DNA of 64,000 nt from contig NZ_JANKBZ010000033.1 in assembly GCF_024623785.1 (NCBI RefSeq), positions 1 through 64,000 on the forward strand. The letters run 5' to 3'. Numbering within the stretch: the first letter of the stretch is position 1; every line of letters starts with the position of its first letter. The notes below the pieces were generated by a model. It was given only the letters and a program-made list of their open reading frames with translations. It was not told where the DNA came from and made no database searches. Positions 1 through 7,953 of the stretch are shown one piece after another. Both the position numbers and the translations under genes were made by a program. The DNA is from Archangium lipolyticum (lineage in GTDB: Bacteria > Myxococcota > Myxococcia > Myxococcales > Myxococcaceae).

Positions 1-140
1 CTCTGCCGCGTAGCCCTTTGTAGTGCCAGCCTCTGCCGGGGTGTCAGCCGGATGCTACGCTGCTCAGAGGACATCGCCGCTCCTCTCTCCTGCTCAGCGG
101 CGATGTTACCCCCTGAAAGAACTTAGTCCACATGGCTTAG

Positions 141-947
141 CCCCACCTGTCCTCCAGCGAGGAGGTGCTCGCCCCTTTCCTGGCGTGCGCCTCGCCCGCC
201 GAGTTCATCGAGCTTCAACGCGGGGTGGACATGGCCCGGCTCGTGGCGAAGCTGGATGACTGGTCCGCCGTCCGGCTTGGCGCATTGGGGCCTCTGCGAG
301 CGGGCGCCGACGTCCTCAACCAGAAACGCGCCGCGTTCCTCTTCACACGCGCTGGCGCGAGTACGTCGTCCATTGGGAGAGGCGCCTGGGGGAGCTGAAG
401 AGAAGCCAGGCGGTGAAGCCGCCCCTGACGTGGGATGGCTACGAGAAGATGCGGGGGCAATTCGCCCGAGGCCTGGCGTTCGAGCGTTTCATGGTGTCCC
501 AGTTGCGAGCAGACGCGGCCCTGCCCCGGGCCATGCGCCGATACCTCCAGGACTTCACCGAGGATTGAAACGAACGTGGGCGTGGCGAAGCAGGGCACGG
601 ACGGTGTGCGCTACGCGGACGTGCTCGTCATCGAGGCAGAGCCCCCCACAGGACAGCCTCCTCGCGTGGAGACGTTCAGCTTCAAGAGCCGCAACCTCGC
701 GCTGTTGGAGGAAGACGCCTTGACAGTGCAAATGGTCGCGGACGCGAGCGAAGCCCTGCGGTATTACGGCGAAACGCTGAACATCCGCCGACGCGTTCTG
801 GAACTCTTCGACAAGCAGGTGTCAGTGCGGAGGGTCCGCCTCATCTACGAGGGCGGTGAGCTCAAGCCCAAGAAGCCCAACGAACAGAAGGCCGCCGTGG
901 AAGAAACGGGGAGGGAGGTCAAGGGAGTGGAGGTGCTGTTCCAATGA
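141..947 (+). pseudogene. Frameshifted polymorphic-toxin remnant (C-terminal region)
   Basis: Protein-like sequence runs through this interval but changes frame twice. It is in one frame to about 345 (ending NQKRAAFLFT), in a second frame from about 350 to the TGA at 566-568 (RWREYVVHWERRL to RYLQDFTED), and back in the first frame from about 565 (ETNVGVAKQGTDGVRYADV) to the stop at 945-947. No start with a ribosome site is visible and there is an in-frame TAG at 138, so the N-terminus is missing. The last ~130 residues carry an Asp (YADVLVIE) followed by VETFSFKSR, compatible with a PD-(D/E)xK nuclease fold as in the Tox-REase families. That family link is inference. The stop overlaps the ATG of the next gene as ATGA, the usual toxin-immunity layout. 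Assembly error is an alternative to true decay. Confidence 0.55.
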
Positions 948-2284
948 AGAGACTGAAGTCATCGGACTTGAAGGCCGAGGACTGTCTCACCCTCACCTTC
1001 GAAGGTGCCTTCGACCAGCAGGCGGCACTCGAGCGCGAGTTGGAGCCCACCCTCCAGGCGCTCGAGGAGTACGCGGGCAAGTGGATGCCGGACGTCGTTG
1101 AGGGCAAGCGGCAACGCAAATACTCCCGCGCCGCCATTTGGAAAGCCTTGGAGGAGAAGCGTGACGAGAACAGTACGTCCATCGTGCTCGGTCGCACGAA
1201 GTGGCCCGCGTTGTATCTGCGGCTCAGGCTCTATTTCCCGCCTCTCCCTCCCGAACTGCGCATCTCGGTCGAAGTAAAACCCATGTCCTTCTTCGCGGAG
1301 GCGGAGCGCTGCCGGGAATTCGTGGACATGGTTCGAGCCTGGGCCACCCACCATCCCGTCACCCACGCCAACGCCAACAGCCTGGCGGAAGACCAGTTGT
1401 CGGACGCGCCCTTCTTCGGCCGTGATCTACAGACCTCGGTGCGGGACGGGTTCGACAAGCTCTACGCGGTGTCCTGGCTCAACGTCTTCGGCCCCAAGCT
1501 GGTGGAGACCATCGGCCGCGAACGCATCCTGTCCACACCCGCCCACCGGGTGGAGGTTCTTCCCAACGGCGCCGTCCTCCTGGTGACCTGGCCCACCGCC
1601 GCGGACTTCGCCAGCGACGAGGCACGCCGGGCCCAGGCCCTGGCGCTCGTCCACCTCCGGCCGGACCTGGACTTCGACACCGTTCTGCGCACTCTGCGCG
1701 AGCGCAGCGCCACGCTCACCCCCGTGGAGCCCCACTTCCATCCGGACCTGGCGCCACTCCTCTCGCGCGTGGTGGACCACGTCACCGTCAGCGAGCGCCA
1801 GCGCAAGATCGCGGAGCTCAACGTCTGGCAGCCGCCCGAGCCGGATGAGTGGCTCCCCGCTGAATCCGCCCTCCCCCCGGACGTGGAGGACCCGGAGCGC
1901 GTGCGCCAGTACTATGGCCACCTCGCCGAGCAACTCGTGGCGCTCCTGCACGCCCAGGAGCCCTCCGTCTTCAAGGAGACCCCTGAGTCACTCACGGACG
2001 TCGATGCTTACTTCTGGTGCGAGGACTTCCCGAGGGTCTTCGAGAGGCAGCGCATCGACGAGCACGCGGTGCCCGCCGTGGCCGCGTACCTGGGGGAGGT
2101 GCTGGTACGCAACCTCGGCGGGCAGTGGATACCGCGCAAGAAGCTCGGAGAAATGCAGGTGCGCGTCGGCCCGCGCGTCTGGTTTCCCTATGTCCGGGCC
2201 CACCGCTACATGCGCTCACGCCAGTCGCTGTTGGATCATTCCCTCACCCAGCTCTACCGCGTCGCCGAGCGGCATCGCTCCTGA
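944..2284 (+). CDS. Putative immunity protein (Imm52-like) of a polymorphic-toxin pair
   Basis: This is a 446-residue soluble protein with no signal peptide or membrane segment. The ATG overlaps the stop of the upstream toxin remnant (ATGA), so the two were translated together. The N-terminal ~200 residues (SIVLGRTKWPALYLRLRLYF, then SVEVKPMSFFAEAERCREFV) resemble, from memory, the immunity-52 type of proteins found beside Tox-REase toxins. The C-terminal half is a second unrecognised domain of similar size. The frame is intact although the toxin is broken, which fits an orphan immunity gene kept after toxin decay or against kin toxins. The position and overlap are seen. The family name is a moderate-confidence recollection and the function is inferred from context. 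Confidence 0.6.
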   Translation: MKRLKSSDLKAEDCLTLTFEGAFDQQAALERELEPTLQALEEYAGKWMPDVVEGKRQRKYSRAAIWKALEEKRDENSTSIVLGRTKWPALYLRLRLYFPPLPPELRISVEVKPMSFFAEAERCREFVDMVRAWATHHPVTHANANSLAEDQLSDAPFFGRDLQTSVRDGFDKLYAVSWLNVFGPKLVETIGRERILSTPAHRVEVLPNGAVLLVTWPTAADFASDEARRAQALALVHLRPDLDFDTVLRTLRERSATLTPVEPHFHPDLAPLLSRVVDHVTVSERQRKIAELNVWQPPEPDEWLPAESALPPDVEDPERVRQYYGHLAEQLVALLHAQEPSVFKETPESLTDVDAYFWCEDFPRVFERQRIDEHAVPAVAAYLGEVLVRNLGGQWIPRKKLGEMQVRVGPRVWFPYVRAHRYMRSRQSLLDHSLTQLYRVAERHRS

Positions 2285-2316
2285 CCTCTTTGAGGAGGCC
2301 TCCCCCAGGCGGTGCA

Positions 2317-3861
2317 CTAATGGTGGCTTGGAGTGTGGTTGGGCTGGCCTTCCTTGACCTCCACGAACTGCATCATGCCGTGGTCCTCGTGGAACGGGAT
2401 GTGGCAGTGGATCGGAAACACCCCGATGTAGAGATCGTAGCGGGTGAGCAGCTTGATCGTCTGCTTCGGGCGCACCACGATCGTGTCCTTCCAGAGCACC
2501 TTCCCATCCCCGGTCTCCACCATGAAGGGATTCACGTGGATGTGGAACGTGTGGTTCTGGAAGGGCAGCGCGTCGAGTGACGAGATGATCCACCGCTCCA
2601 CCCTGCCGAGCTTGAGCGGGAGCGGCGGGTCATCGGGATTGAATTCCTTGCCGTTGATTCGGAACGTGACGCCGGCCGGGTCCAGATTGGTGGAGAACTC
2701 GATATGCTGCTCGGTGATCTCCTCATCCTCGGGCAGCTCGATGGGCGGGCGGGCATGAGGCCGTAGCTCCTTCTCGGTGGGCAGCCGCTTGTTACGCACC
2801 GACCAGCCCTTCACCACGATGCGGGCCAGCACCCGGCGCTCCGGGGCGATGGTGGGATTCCGCTCATCCATCAGCAGGTAGGTGCCTGGCTTCAACGGAT
2901 GGCCCTCCGCGTCCACCGCATGCACCAGCACGTCCGTGCGGTAGCCGGAGAACAGCTCCGTCGTCTCCACCTTGTCGAGCCGGCCCGTGGTGATGCCGTC
3001 ATGCGCGATCTGGTACTGGGGAATGACCACCCGCGGATCGTCCTTCGAGACCAACCGGACCATGAGCCCCTCATGGATGCCGGCGTGGATGAACCGCCAG
3101 CGGTGCACGTCGCCCGGCGTCATCTGGATGGTGGGTTCGAACTCGCCATTGACGGAGAAGCGGATCCCCTCCCTGTCATTGAACCCAGGCGCGAACGGCG
3201 CGTCGGAACCATCCAGTCCGTTCACCTTCTTGCTCGGATCCTCGGGGTCCGGAATGCCTCGCGAGTAGACGATTTCCTGGAAGAAGAAGAGGTGCTCCTG
3301 GGCCGCGCGGATGGGGGGCAGCTCATCGATGGCGCCCCGGATGATGAGGGGGCCGGCCATGCCGCTGGCGACCTGGACGGCCGTCGAGCCGTGCTTGTGC
3401 GAGTGGTACCAGTAGGTCCCTGGCGGATGGCCGTCGGGAATCTTGATTTCGTAATGGAAGTGCTCGCCAGGGGCGATCTGGATCCGCACGTTGTCCGAGT
3501 TGCCAGCCGGGGAGACGTGCAACCCGTGGACGTGGAGATTGGTCGTGTTGAGGCCATGCAGTCCGTTGTGGTGCGGCTCCGGGTCGTGTTCTTCGTGGGG
3601 AAGGAAGTTGCTGAGCGACACCAGCAGCGTGTCCCCCGGACACCGCTCGATGAGAGGCCCCATCAACTTCCCATTGTAGGAGCGCAGCTTGACCTGCTCC
3701 TTCACCATCTTCCCGGTAGTCGAATCGAACCGGACGACCTCATGGGTTGCGTACTTCACATCGAGCTTCACGCTCTCATCCTTCTTCTTCTTCTTCTCCT
3801 TCTTCTTCTTCTCCTTGTGAAGCCGTGATTCGAGCGTCTGCATGCGTTTCTCTTCGATCAT
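2317..3861 (-). CDS. Multicopper oxidase (laccase/bilirubin-oxidase-like)
   Basis: This 514-residue protein carries all four copper motifs of three-domain multicopper oxidases. They are NLHVHGLHV (H110, H112), YWYHSHKHGS (H153, H155), NHTFHIHVNPF near the C-terminus, and HCHIPFHEDHGMMQ supplying the type-1 Cys, His and axial Met. The expected role is oxidation of phenols or metal ions coupled to reduction of O2 to water. The start at 3861 (MIEEKRMQTL) was chosen because sequence upstream does not look like protein and runs into the neighbouring gene. An alternative ATG lies at 3843. Residues 15-27 are a lysine/glutamate run encoded by a CTT/TTC-rich tract. No Sec or Tat signal peptide is visible from either start, which is unusual for this family. 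It is convergent with the immunity gene, and the YkgJ gene lies upstream on the same strand. Confidence 0.88.
   Translation of the reverse strand: MIEEKRMQTLESRLHKEKKKKEKKKKKDESVKLDVKYATHEVVRFDSTTGKMVKEQVKLRSYNGKLMGPLIERCPGDTLLVSLSNFLPHEEHDPEPHHNGLHGLNTTNLHVHGLHVSPAGNSDNVRIQIAPGEHFHYEIKIPDGHPPGTYWYHSHKHGSTAVQVASGMAGPLIIRGAIDELPPIRAAQEHLFFFQEIVYSRGIPDPEDPSKKVNGLDGSDAPFAPGFNDREGIRFSVNGEFEPTIQMTPGDVHRWRFIHAGIHEGLMVRLVSKDDPRVVIPQYQIAHDGITTGRLDKVETTELFSGYRTDVLVHAVDAEGHPLKPGTYLLMDERNPTIAPERRVLARIVVKGWSVRNKRLPTEKELRPHARPPIELPEDEEITEQHIEFSTNLDPAGVTFRINGKEFNPDDPPLPLKLGRVERWIISSLDALPFQNHTFHIHVNPFMVETGDGKVLWKDTIVVRPKQTIKLLTRYDLYIGVFPIHCHIPFHEDHGMMQFVEVKEGQPNHTPSHH
3781..3816. repeat. Simple (CTT/TTC)n tract inside the multicopper oxidase gene
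   Basis: This is a run of TTC/TCC triplets, read as lysine codons on the minus strand, giving the basic stretch near the oxidase N-terminus. Loss or gain of whole triplets would keep frame, but single-base slippage would break the gene. Confidence 0.8.
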
Positions 3862-3973
3862 CTGTCCGCCCCGGATGAGTGGGATTCCGCCTATCACCAG
3901 GACGGAGTGCGGATGGCGCGAGTGTGACGCATGCCGTTGGCGTCCCTTTGCCTGCCTGCTTCCGACCGCGCCT

Positions 3974-4468
3974 TCAGCGCTCGAAGGACCTCGGGCCACC
4001 ATGGAAGTGGCGGTCCAGGAAGGCCTCGGCGGACTCCCGCGCGGCGCACGTCTCGGATGAAGACGCACCGTCCTCGCCCCAGGCGGCGAACCTCGCGCGC
4101 TCCAGCACTGACGACGGGCGCGGGTCCGTGTCAGGCCCGAGGCAGCGCTCCACGGCCGACAGCAACGCGTGCGCCTGCTCCACTACCGCGAGCGCGTCCT
4201 CGAACGAGACGCGCTTCCCAGCCAGCTTCTTGAACAACTGGCAGTCATAGCGGCGGCACCCTTCCGGGCGCTCCGCGTAGAGCGAACACTGCCGCCCCTT
4301 GAGAGCCGTACAGCCCTGCCGGACCGCGGGCGAGCCATCCGCGAGCGCCACCACGTCGAGCCCGTTCCGCCGGGCCGCCTCGACCTCGGAGCCCTGGAGC
4401 GGAACGTGGCTGAAGAGGTTGCCGTCACAGCACAGCCCGCAGCGCCGGCACAGCTCGGACAGGGACAT
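3974..4468 (-). CDS. YkgJ-family cysteine-cluster protein
   Basis: This 164-residue protein has the characteristic cysteine pattern of the YkgJ (putative zinc/iron chelating) family: CRRCGLCC at residues 7-14, then GCTALKGRQCSLY and RPEGCRRYDC. Metal binding is inferred from the family and no reaction is known. The ATG at 4466-4468 (MSLSELCRRC) follows the stop of the LETM1-like gene by 5 nt, so the two are almost certainly one transcript with coupled translation. The C-terminal third (SVLERARFAAWGEDGASSSE onward) is less conserved in type. The frame stays open far upstream of this start, but that is only the GC-rich shadow of the neighbouring gene. Confidence 0.82.
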   Translation of the reverse strand: MSLSELCRRCGLCCDGNLFSHVPLQGSEVEAARRNGLDVVALADGSPAVRQGCTALKGRQCSLYAERPEGCRRYDCQLFKKLAGKRVSFEDALAVVEQAHALLSAVERCLGPDTDPRPSSVLERARFAAWGEDGASSSETCAARESAEAFLDRHFHGGPRSFER

Positions 4469-4473
4469 GGAGC

Positions 4474-5856
4474 TCAGCCCACCCCGCGCACCGGGGGCTC
4501 GTCCCCACCCTCCGAGCCATCCTCCTCGGGGCTCGCGGGCGCGGGCTCGTCCTGGAACGCGCTGGGCAACAGGTTGAAGGGCAGCACCTTGGCCAGGGCC
4601 ACCAGCAGCAACAGCCCTCCCGGCGCCGCGAAGATGGCGAGCGCCGGAATCGCCTTGGCCACGTCGATCAGCTGCGCCCGCATGCGCTGGCGTTCCCCAG
4701 CGGTGAGCGGCTGTCCGCGCGCGGCCCTGGTGAGCAGGTGGTACAGCTCGCCCGTCTCCCGGACCTCCTGCATGAGCCGGTGGAAGTTGCGCTCCATCGT
4801 GTCCTGCATGCTCGACACGAGGTCCTCCCCCATCACGTCGGCCGCGGAGGACACGGTGAAGACATCCACCACCGAGCGGTTCTTCGCATAGAACTCGGCG
4901 ACCTCCAGCTCCAACTGGTGCACGGTGCTCTCGGGCACCCGGAGCGCCCGGGTCAGCTGCTCGATGAAGACGCGCTCGCCCCGGGAGCGCCGGCCGTCCA
5001 CCAGGGAGGCCAGCAGCGTCTGCTCCAGGATGAACCGCCGCAGGTCCACGCTGCGCACGTCCTTCACCACCGTCTTCAGCGGGCGGCGGCGCTCGAAGGA
5101 CTGCCTCACGGCGGCACGCAGCTCGCCCTCCAGCGCGTGCGGGAGCCCCAGGTCCTCCACCTGCCGGAGGATGGCGCGGCGCGCGGAGTAGGTGGGCTGC
5201 CGATCCACGCAGGCCAGGCCGGTGAGCACCTCCACGAGCAGCGCCTTCTGCCGGGCGGCGAAGTCGATCCGGCGCCGGGCCATCTCCCGGTTCAGCCCCT
5301 GGCGGGCGAAGAAGTCGAGCGCCTGCCGGCCGAACATGTGTGCGTCGGCGTAGATCGCCCCATTGTGGAGGACGAGCCCGTAGGCCGGATCCCCCGACAG
5401 CGACAGGGCGCGGCGCTCCAGCGCGTCCTCCACCCTGCTCCACAGCCGCCGGGAAACCTCGTGCCCCTGGCGCAGCTTCTCCTCGATGGCCTGGGCCTCG
5501 TCCAGCTGGCCGGTGAGGACGGCGAAGAGGAGCAGGAGCTGCTCGCCGCGAGGGCCCGCGGGAGCACCGGCCAGGGACGCGATGTCCAGGGCCATGCGCG
5601 CCAGGGTGCGCACCACCGCGCGGAAGAGCAGCTCCTCGGGAGCACCCTCGCCGGAGGCTCCCCCCACCCCCTCCGCGGGAGTGCCGTACAACAGACCACT
5701 GGCACGCAGCATCCGGCGCAGGTACGCGCGGGCACGGGCACGGCCGGAGCTGGACTCGGGGAGCTCCACGGGCACGACGAGACCCGGCGCGCGCGCATGG
5801 GTCGCGACCGACTCCTCGAGCAACGAGGAGAGCCATCCCGCCTTGCCTGAGTGCAT
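4474..5856 (-). CDS. LETM1-domain / TerB-like membrane-associated protein
   Basis: This is a 460-residue protein. The central part (about residues 265-345, FILEQTLLASLVDGRRSRGE) resembles a TerB-like helical domain. The C-terminal part (about 381-435) has the LETM1 signature: TAGERQRMRAQLIDV, a hydrophobic PALAIFAAPGGLLLLVALAK segment, then LPFNLLPSAFQ. In mitochondria LETM1 proteins act in inner-membrane cation/proton homeostasis. The bacterial role is unknown, so only membrane association is inferred. A disordered acidic tail follows. The ATG at 5856 begins the recognisable protein (MHSGKAGWLSSLLEESV). Longer readings overlap the divergent chaperone gene and are shadow. It is first gene of an operon with the YkgJ gene and is transcribed divergently from the Hsp90-like gene. 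Confidence 0.75.
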   Translation of the reverse strand: MHSGKAGWLSSLLEESVATHARAPGLVVPVELPESSSGRARARAYLRRMLRASGLLYGTPAEGVGGASGEGAPEELLFRAVVRTLARMALDIASLAGAPAGPRGEQLLLLFAVLTGQLDEAQAIEEKLRQGHEVSRRLWSRVEDALERRALSLSGDPAYGLVLHNGAIYADAHMFGRQALDFFARQGLNREMARRRIDFAARQKALLVEVLTGLACVDRQPTYSARRAILRQVEDLGLPHALEGELRAAVRQSFERRRPLKTVVKDVRSVDLRRFILEQTLLASLVDGRRSRGERVFIEQLTRALRVPESTVHQLELEVAEFYAKNRSVVDVFTVSSAADVMGEDLVSSMQDTMERNFHRLMQEVRETGELYHLLTRAARGQPLTAGERQRMRAQLIDVAKAIPALAIFAAPGGLLLLVALAKVLPFNLLPSAFQDEPAPASPEEDGSEGGDEPPVRGVG

Positions 5857-6123
5857 GGAAGCTCCACCCCGGGTGCCACACCCCGGGCAGCGGGTAGGGA
5901 ATAACCTACTTCGCCGTCCCAACGCCACTGGCGCTCCACCGCGCCCGGAGGAGACGCCAGAGCGGAGGTTCATGCCACCGGCGGCGCCCCGGCGCCCGGC
6001 GGGCCGCTTGTTCAGCGGGCGAACACTCGTCCCGAGGCAAATCCGGCGGCCCTGCATTGCGAGGTGGACAGCCCACCGGAGGGGGCGTACGGGTCGCGGG
6101 GTATACGCTAGGCTGCTCCGCCC
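5857..6123. other. Divergent intergenic region between LETM1-like and Hsp90-like genes
   Basis: This 267-nt stretch has no credible gene and must hold promoters for both operons. It contains two direct copies of CACCCCGGG near 5866 and 5878 and a small palindrome CGCCACTGGCG near 5923. A TATACG box at 6102-6107, about 16 nt before the GTG of the chaperone gene, is a possible -10. No convincing -35 or heat-shock (CIRCE-type) element was seen. Confidence 0.45.
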
Positions 6124-7953
6124 GTGGACCATCGCTTCCAGGTCAACCTCAGGGGGGTCATCGACCTCCTGTCCCACCACCTCTACAGCACGCCTGGCGT
6201 GTTCGTGCGCGAGCTGTTGCAGAACGCCACCGACGCCATCCGCGCCCGGCAGCACCTGGAGCCCACCCACCGGGGCTCGGTGCGGGTGGAGCTCATCGAG
6301 AAGCAGGATGGTGGGCTGCCCACCCTGCTCTTCAGCGACGACGGCGTGGGGCTGACGGAAGAAGAGCTGCACCGCTTCCTGGCCACCATCGGCGAGAGCT
6401 CGAAACGCGAGACGCTGGAGGCGCGCCGCAACGACTTCATCGGCCAGTTCGGCATCGGTCTGCTCTCCTGCTTCATGGTGTGCGACGAGCTGCTGGTGGT
6501 GACGCGCTCGGCCCGGGGAGACGGCGGTACCGTGGAGTGGCGGGGCCGGCATGATGGCACCTACTCCGTGCGGCCCTCCGAGCACCCACTGGAGCGGCCG
6601 GGGACCCAGGTCTTCCTCGTCGCCCGGGCGGATGCCGCCGAGTACTTCACCGCCGAGCGGGTGCGGCAGCTCGCGGCGCATTACGGAGGGCTGCTGCCCT
6701 TCCCCATCCACCTCGGCGTGAACAGCCACACCGAGCACCTCAACCCGGCCCCCCCGCCCTGGCGCCGCCAGTACGCGAGCGCGGCGGAGCGCCGCGCGGC
6801 GCTGCTGGCCTACGGGCGCGAGGTGTTCGGCATGGAGTTCGTGGACTGCATCCCCCTGCGCGCGGAGGCGGGCCAGGTGGAGGGCGTGGCCTTCGTGCTG
6901 CCCTTCTCGCCGCACTTCAACGCCCGGCAGAAACACCGCGTGTACCTCAAGGACATGTTGCTGTCCGAGAGCGCGGAGAACCTGCTCCCCGAGTGGGCCT
7001 TCTTCGTGCGCTGCGTGGTGAATGCCCAGGGCCTGCGCCCCACCGCCAGCCGCGAGTCCTTCTACGAGGACGCCACGCTGGCCCGGGCTCGCGAGTCGCT
7101 CGGCCAGTCGCTGCGGCAGTACCTGGTGGACCTGGCCACGCACGAGCCCCGCGCCCTGCAACGCCTCATCGCCCTGCATGGCCTGTCGGTGAAGGCGCTC
7201 GCGCTGGACGATGATGACTTCTACCGGCTCGTCATCCACTGGCTGCCCTTCGAGACGACGCTGGGGATGATGACGCTCGAGCACTACCGCCAGTCCTTCC
7301 CCACGGTGCGCTACGTCACGAACCTGGATGCCTTCCGGCAGGTGGCACGCGTGGCGGCGGCGCAGGGGCTGTGCATCATCAATGGCGCCTACACGCACGA
7401 CACCGCGCTGCTCGAGAAGCTGCCGCGCGTGCTGCCGGACACCCAGGTGGAGCTCTTCTCCGCCGCGCAGCTTCCCCAGCGCTTCGAGGAGCTGACGCCG
7501 GAGGAGCGCGACGCGGTGGCCCGGCTGCGGCAGGTGGCCGAGGAGGCCCTGGAGCCCTTCCGCTGCGAGGTGACCCTCAAGAAGTTCCTGCCCCCCGAGG
7601 TGCCCACGCTCTACGGGGACGTGGACGACGGGGCCTTCCGGCGCGACGCGGAGCGCGCCCGCGAGGAGACGGACGAGCTGTACGCCGCCATGCTGGAAGG
7701 AGCGATGGCGGAGTCCCGGGAGGAGGAGCGGCCGCAGTTGTGCTTCAACTTCCTCAACCCCGTGGTGCGCCGGCTGGCCCGGGTGAGGGACGACGCGCAG
7801 CTCAAACTGTCGGTGGAGATGCTGTACGTGCAGGCGCTGCTGCTGGGGCACCGCCCGCTCAACGCGCGGGAGATGGCCCTGCTGAACCGGGGGCTGCTCG
7901 GCCTCATCGCGGCGCGCCTGGACGATGACGAAGGCTCAGGGGGAGTACATTGA
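6124..7953 (+). CDS. Hsp90/HtpG-family molecular chaperone (divergent)
   Basis: This is a 609-residue GHKL ATPase chaperone with a GTG start (DHRFQVNLRGVIDLL). The N domain shows the Hsp90 ATP site: VRELLQNATDAI (E30, N34), DDGVG at 72-76 and the lid-side glycine loop GQFGIGLLSCF at 107-117. The middle domain keeps RVYLKDMLL and the TASRESFYED stretch with the catalytic arginine equivalent. The C-terminal third is not like E. coli HtpG and ends LDDDEGSGGVH, without the eukaryotic MEEVD. It matches the shorter 'HSP90 family protein' type rather than canonical HtpG. The stop overlaps the TTG start of the following helical-repeat gene. The likely role is ATP-driven folding or remodelling of unknown clients in the cytoplasm. 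Confidence 0.87.
   Translation: MDHRFQVNLRGVIDLLSHHLYSTPGVFVRELLQNATDAIRARQHLEPTHRGSVRVELIEKQDGGLPTLLFSDDGVGLTEEELHRFLATIGESSKRETLEARRNDFIGQFGIGLLSCFMVCDELLVVTRSARGDGGTVEWRGRHDGTYSVRPSEHPLERPGTQVFLVARADAAEYFTAERVRQLAAHYGGLLPFPIHLGVNSHTEHLNPAPPPWRRQYASAAERRAALLAYGREVFGMEFVDCIPLRAEAGQVEGVAFVLPFSPHFNARQKHRVYLKDMLLSESAENLLPEWAFFVRCVVNAQGLRPTASRESFYEDATLARARESLGQSLRQYLVDLATHEPRALQRLIALHGLSVKALALDDDDFYRLVIHWLPFETTLGMMTLEHYRQSFPTVRYVTNLDAFRQVARVAAAQGLCIINGAYTHDTALLEKLPRVLPDTQVELFSAAQLPQRFEELTPEERDAVARLRQVAEEALEPFRCEVTLKKFLPPEVPTLYGDVDDGAFRRDAERAREETDELYAAMLEGAMAESREEERPQLCFNFLNPVVRRLARVRDDAQLKLSVEMLYVQALLLGHRPLNAREMALLNRGLLGLIAARLDDDEGSGGVH

Noticed and set aside
5857-7851. N-terminal extension of the LETM1-like gene running through the Hsp90-like gene
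   Set aside because: The extension is antisense to strongly conserved Hsp90 motifs. The recognisable protein begins at 5856.
7900-7953. MEEVD-type TPR-docking tail on the Hsp90-like protein
   Set aside because: The C-terminus ends DEGSGGVH, so the eukaryotic docking motif is absent.
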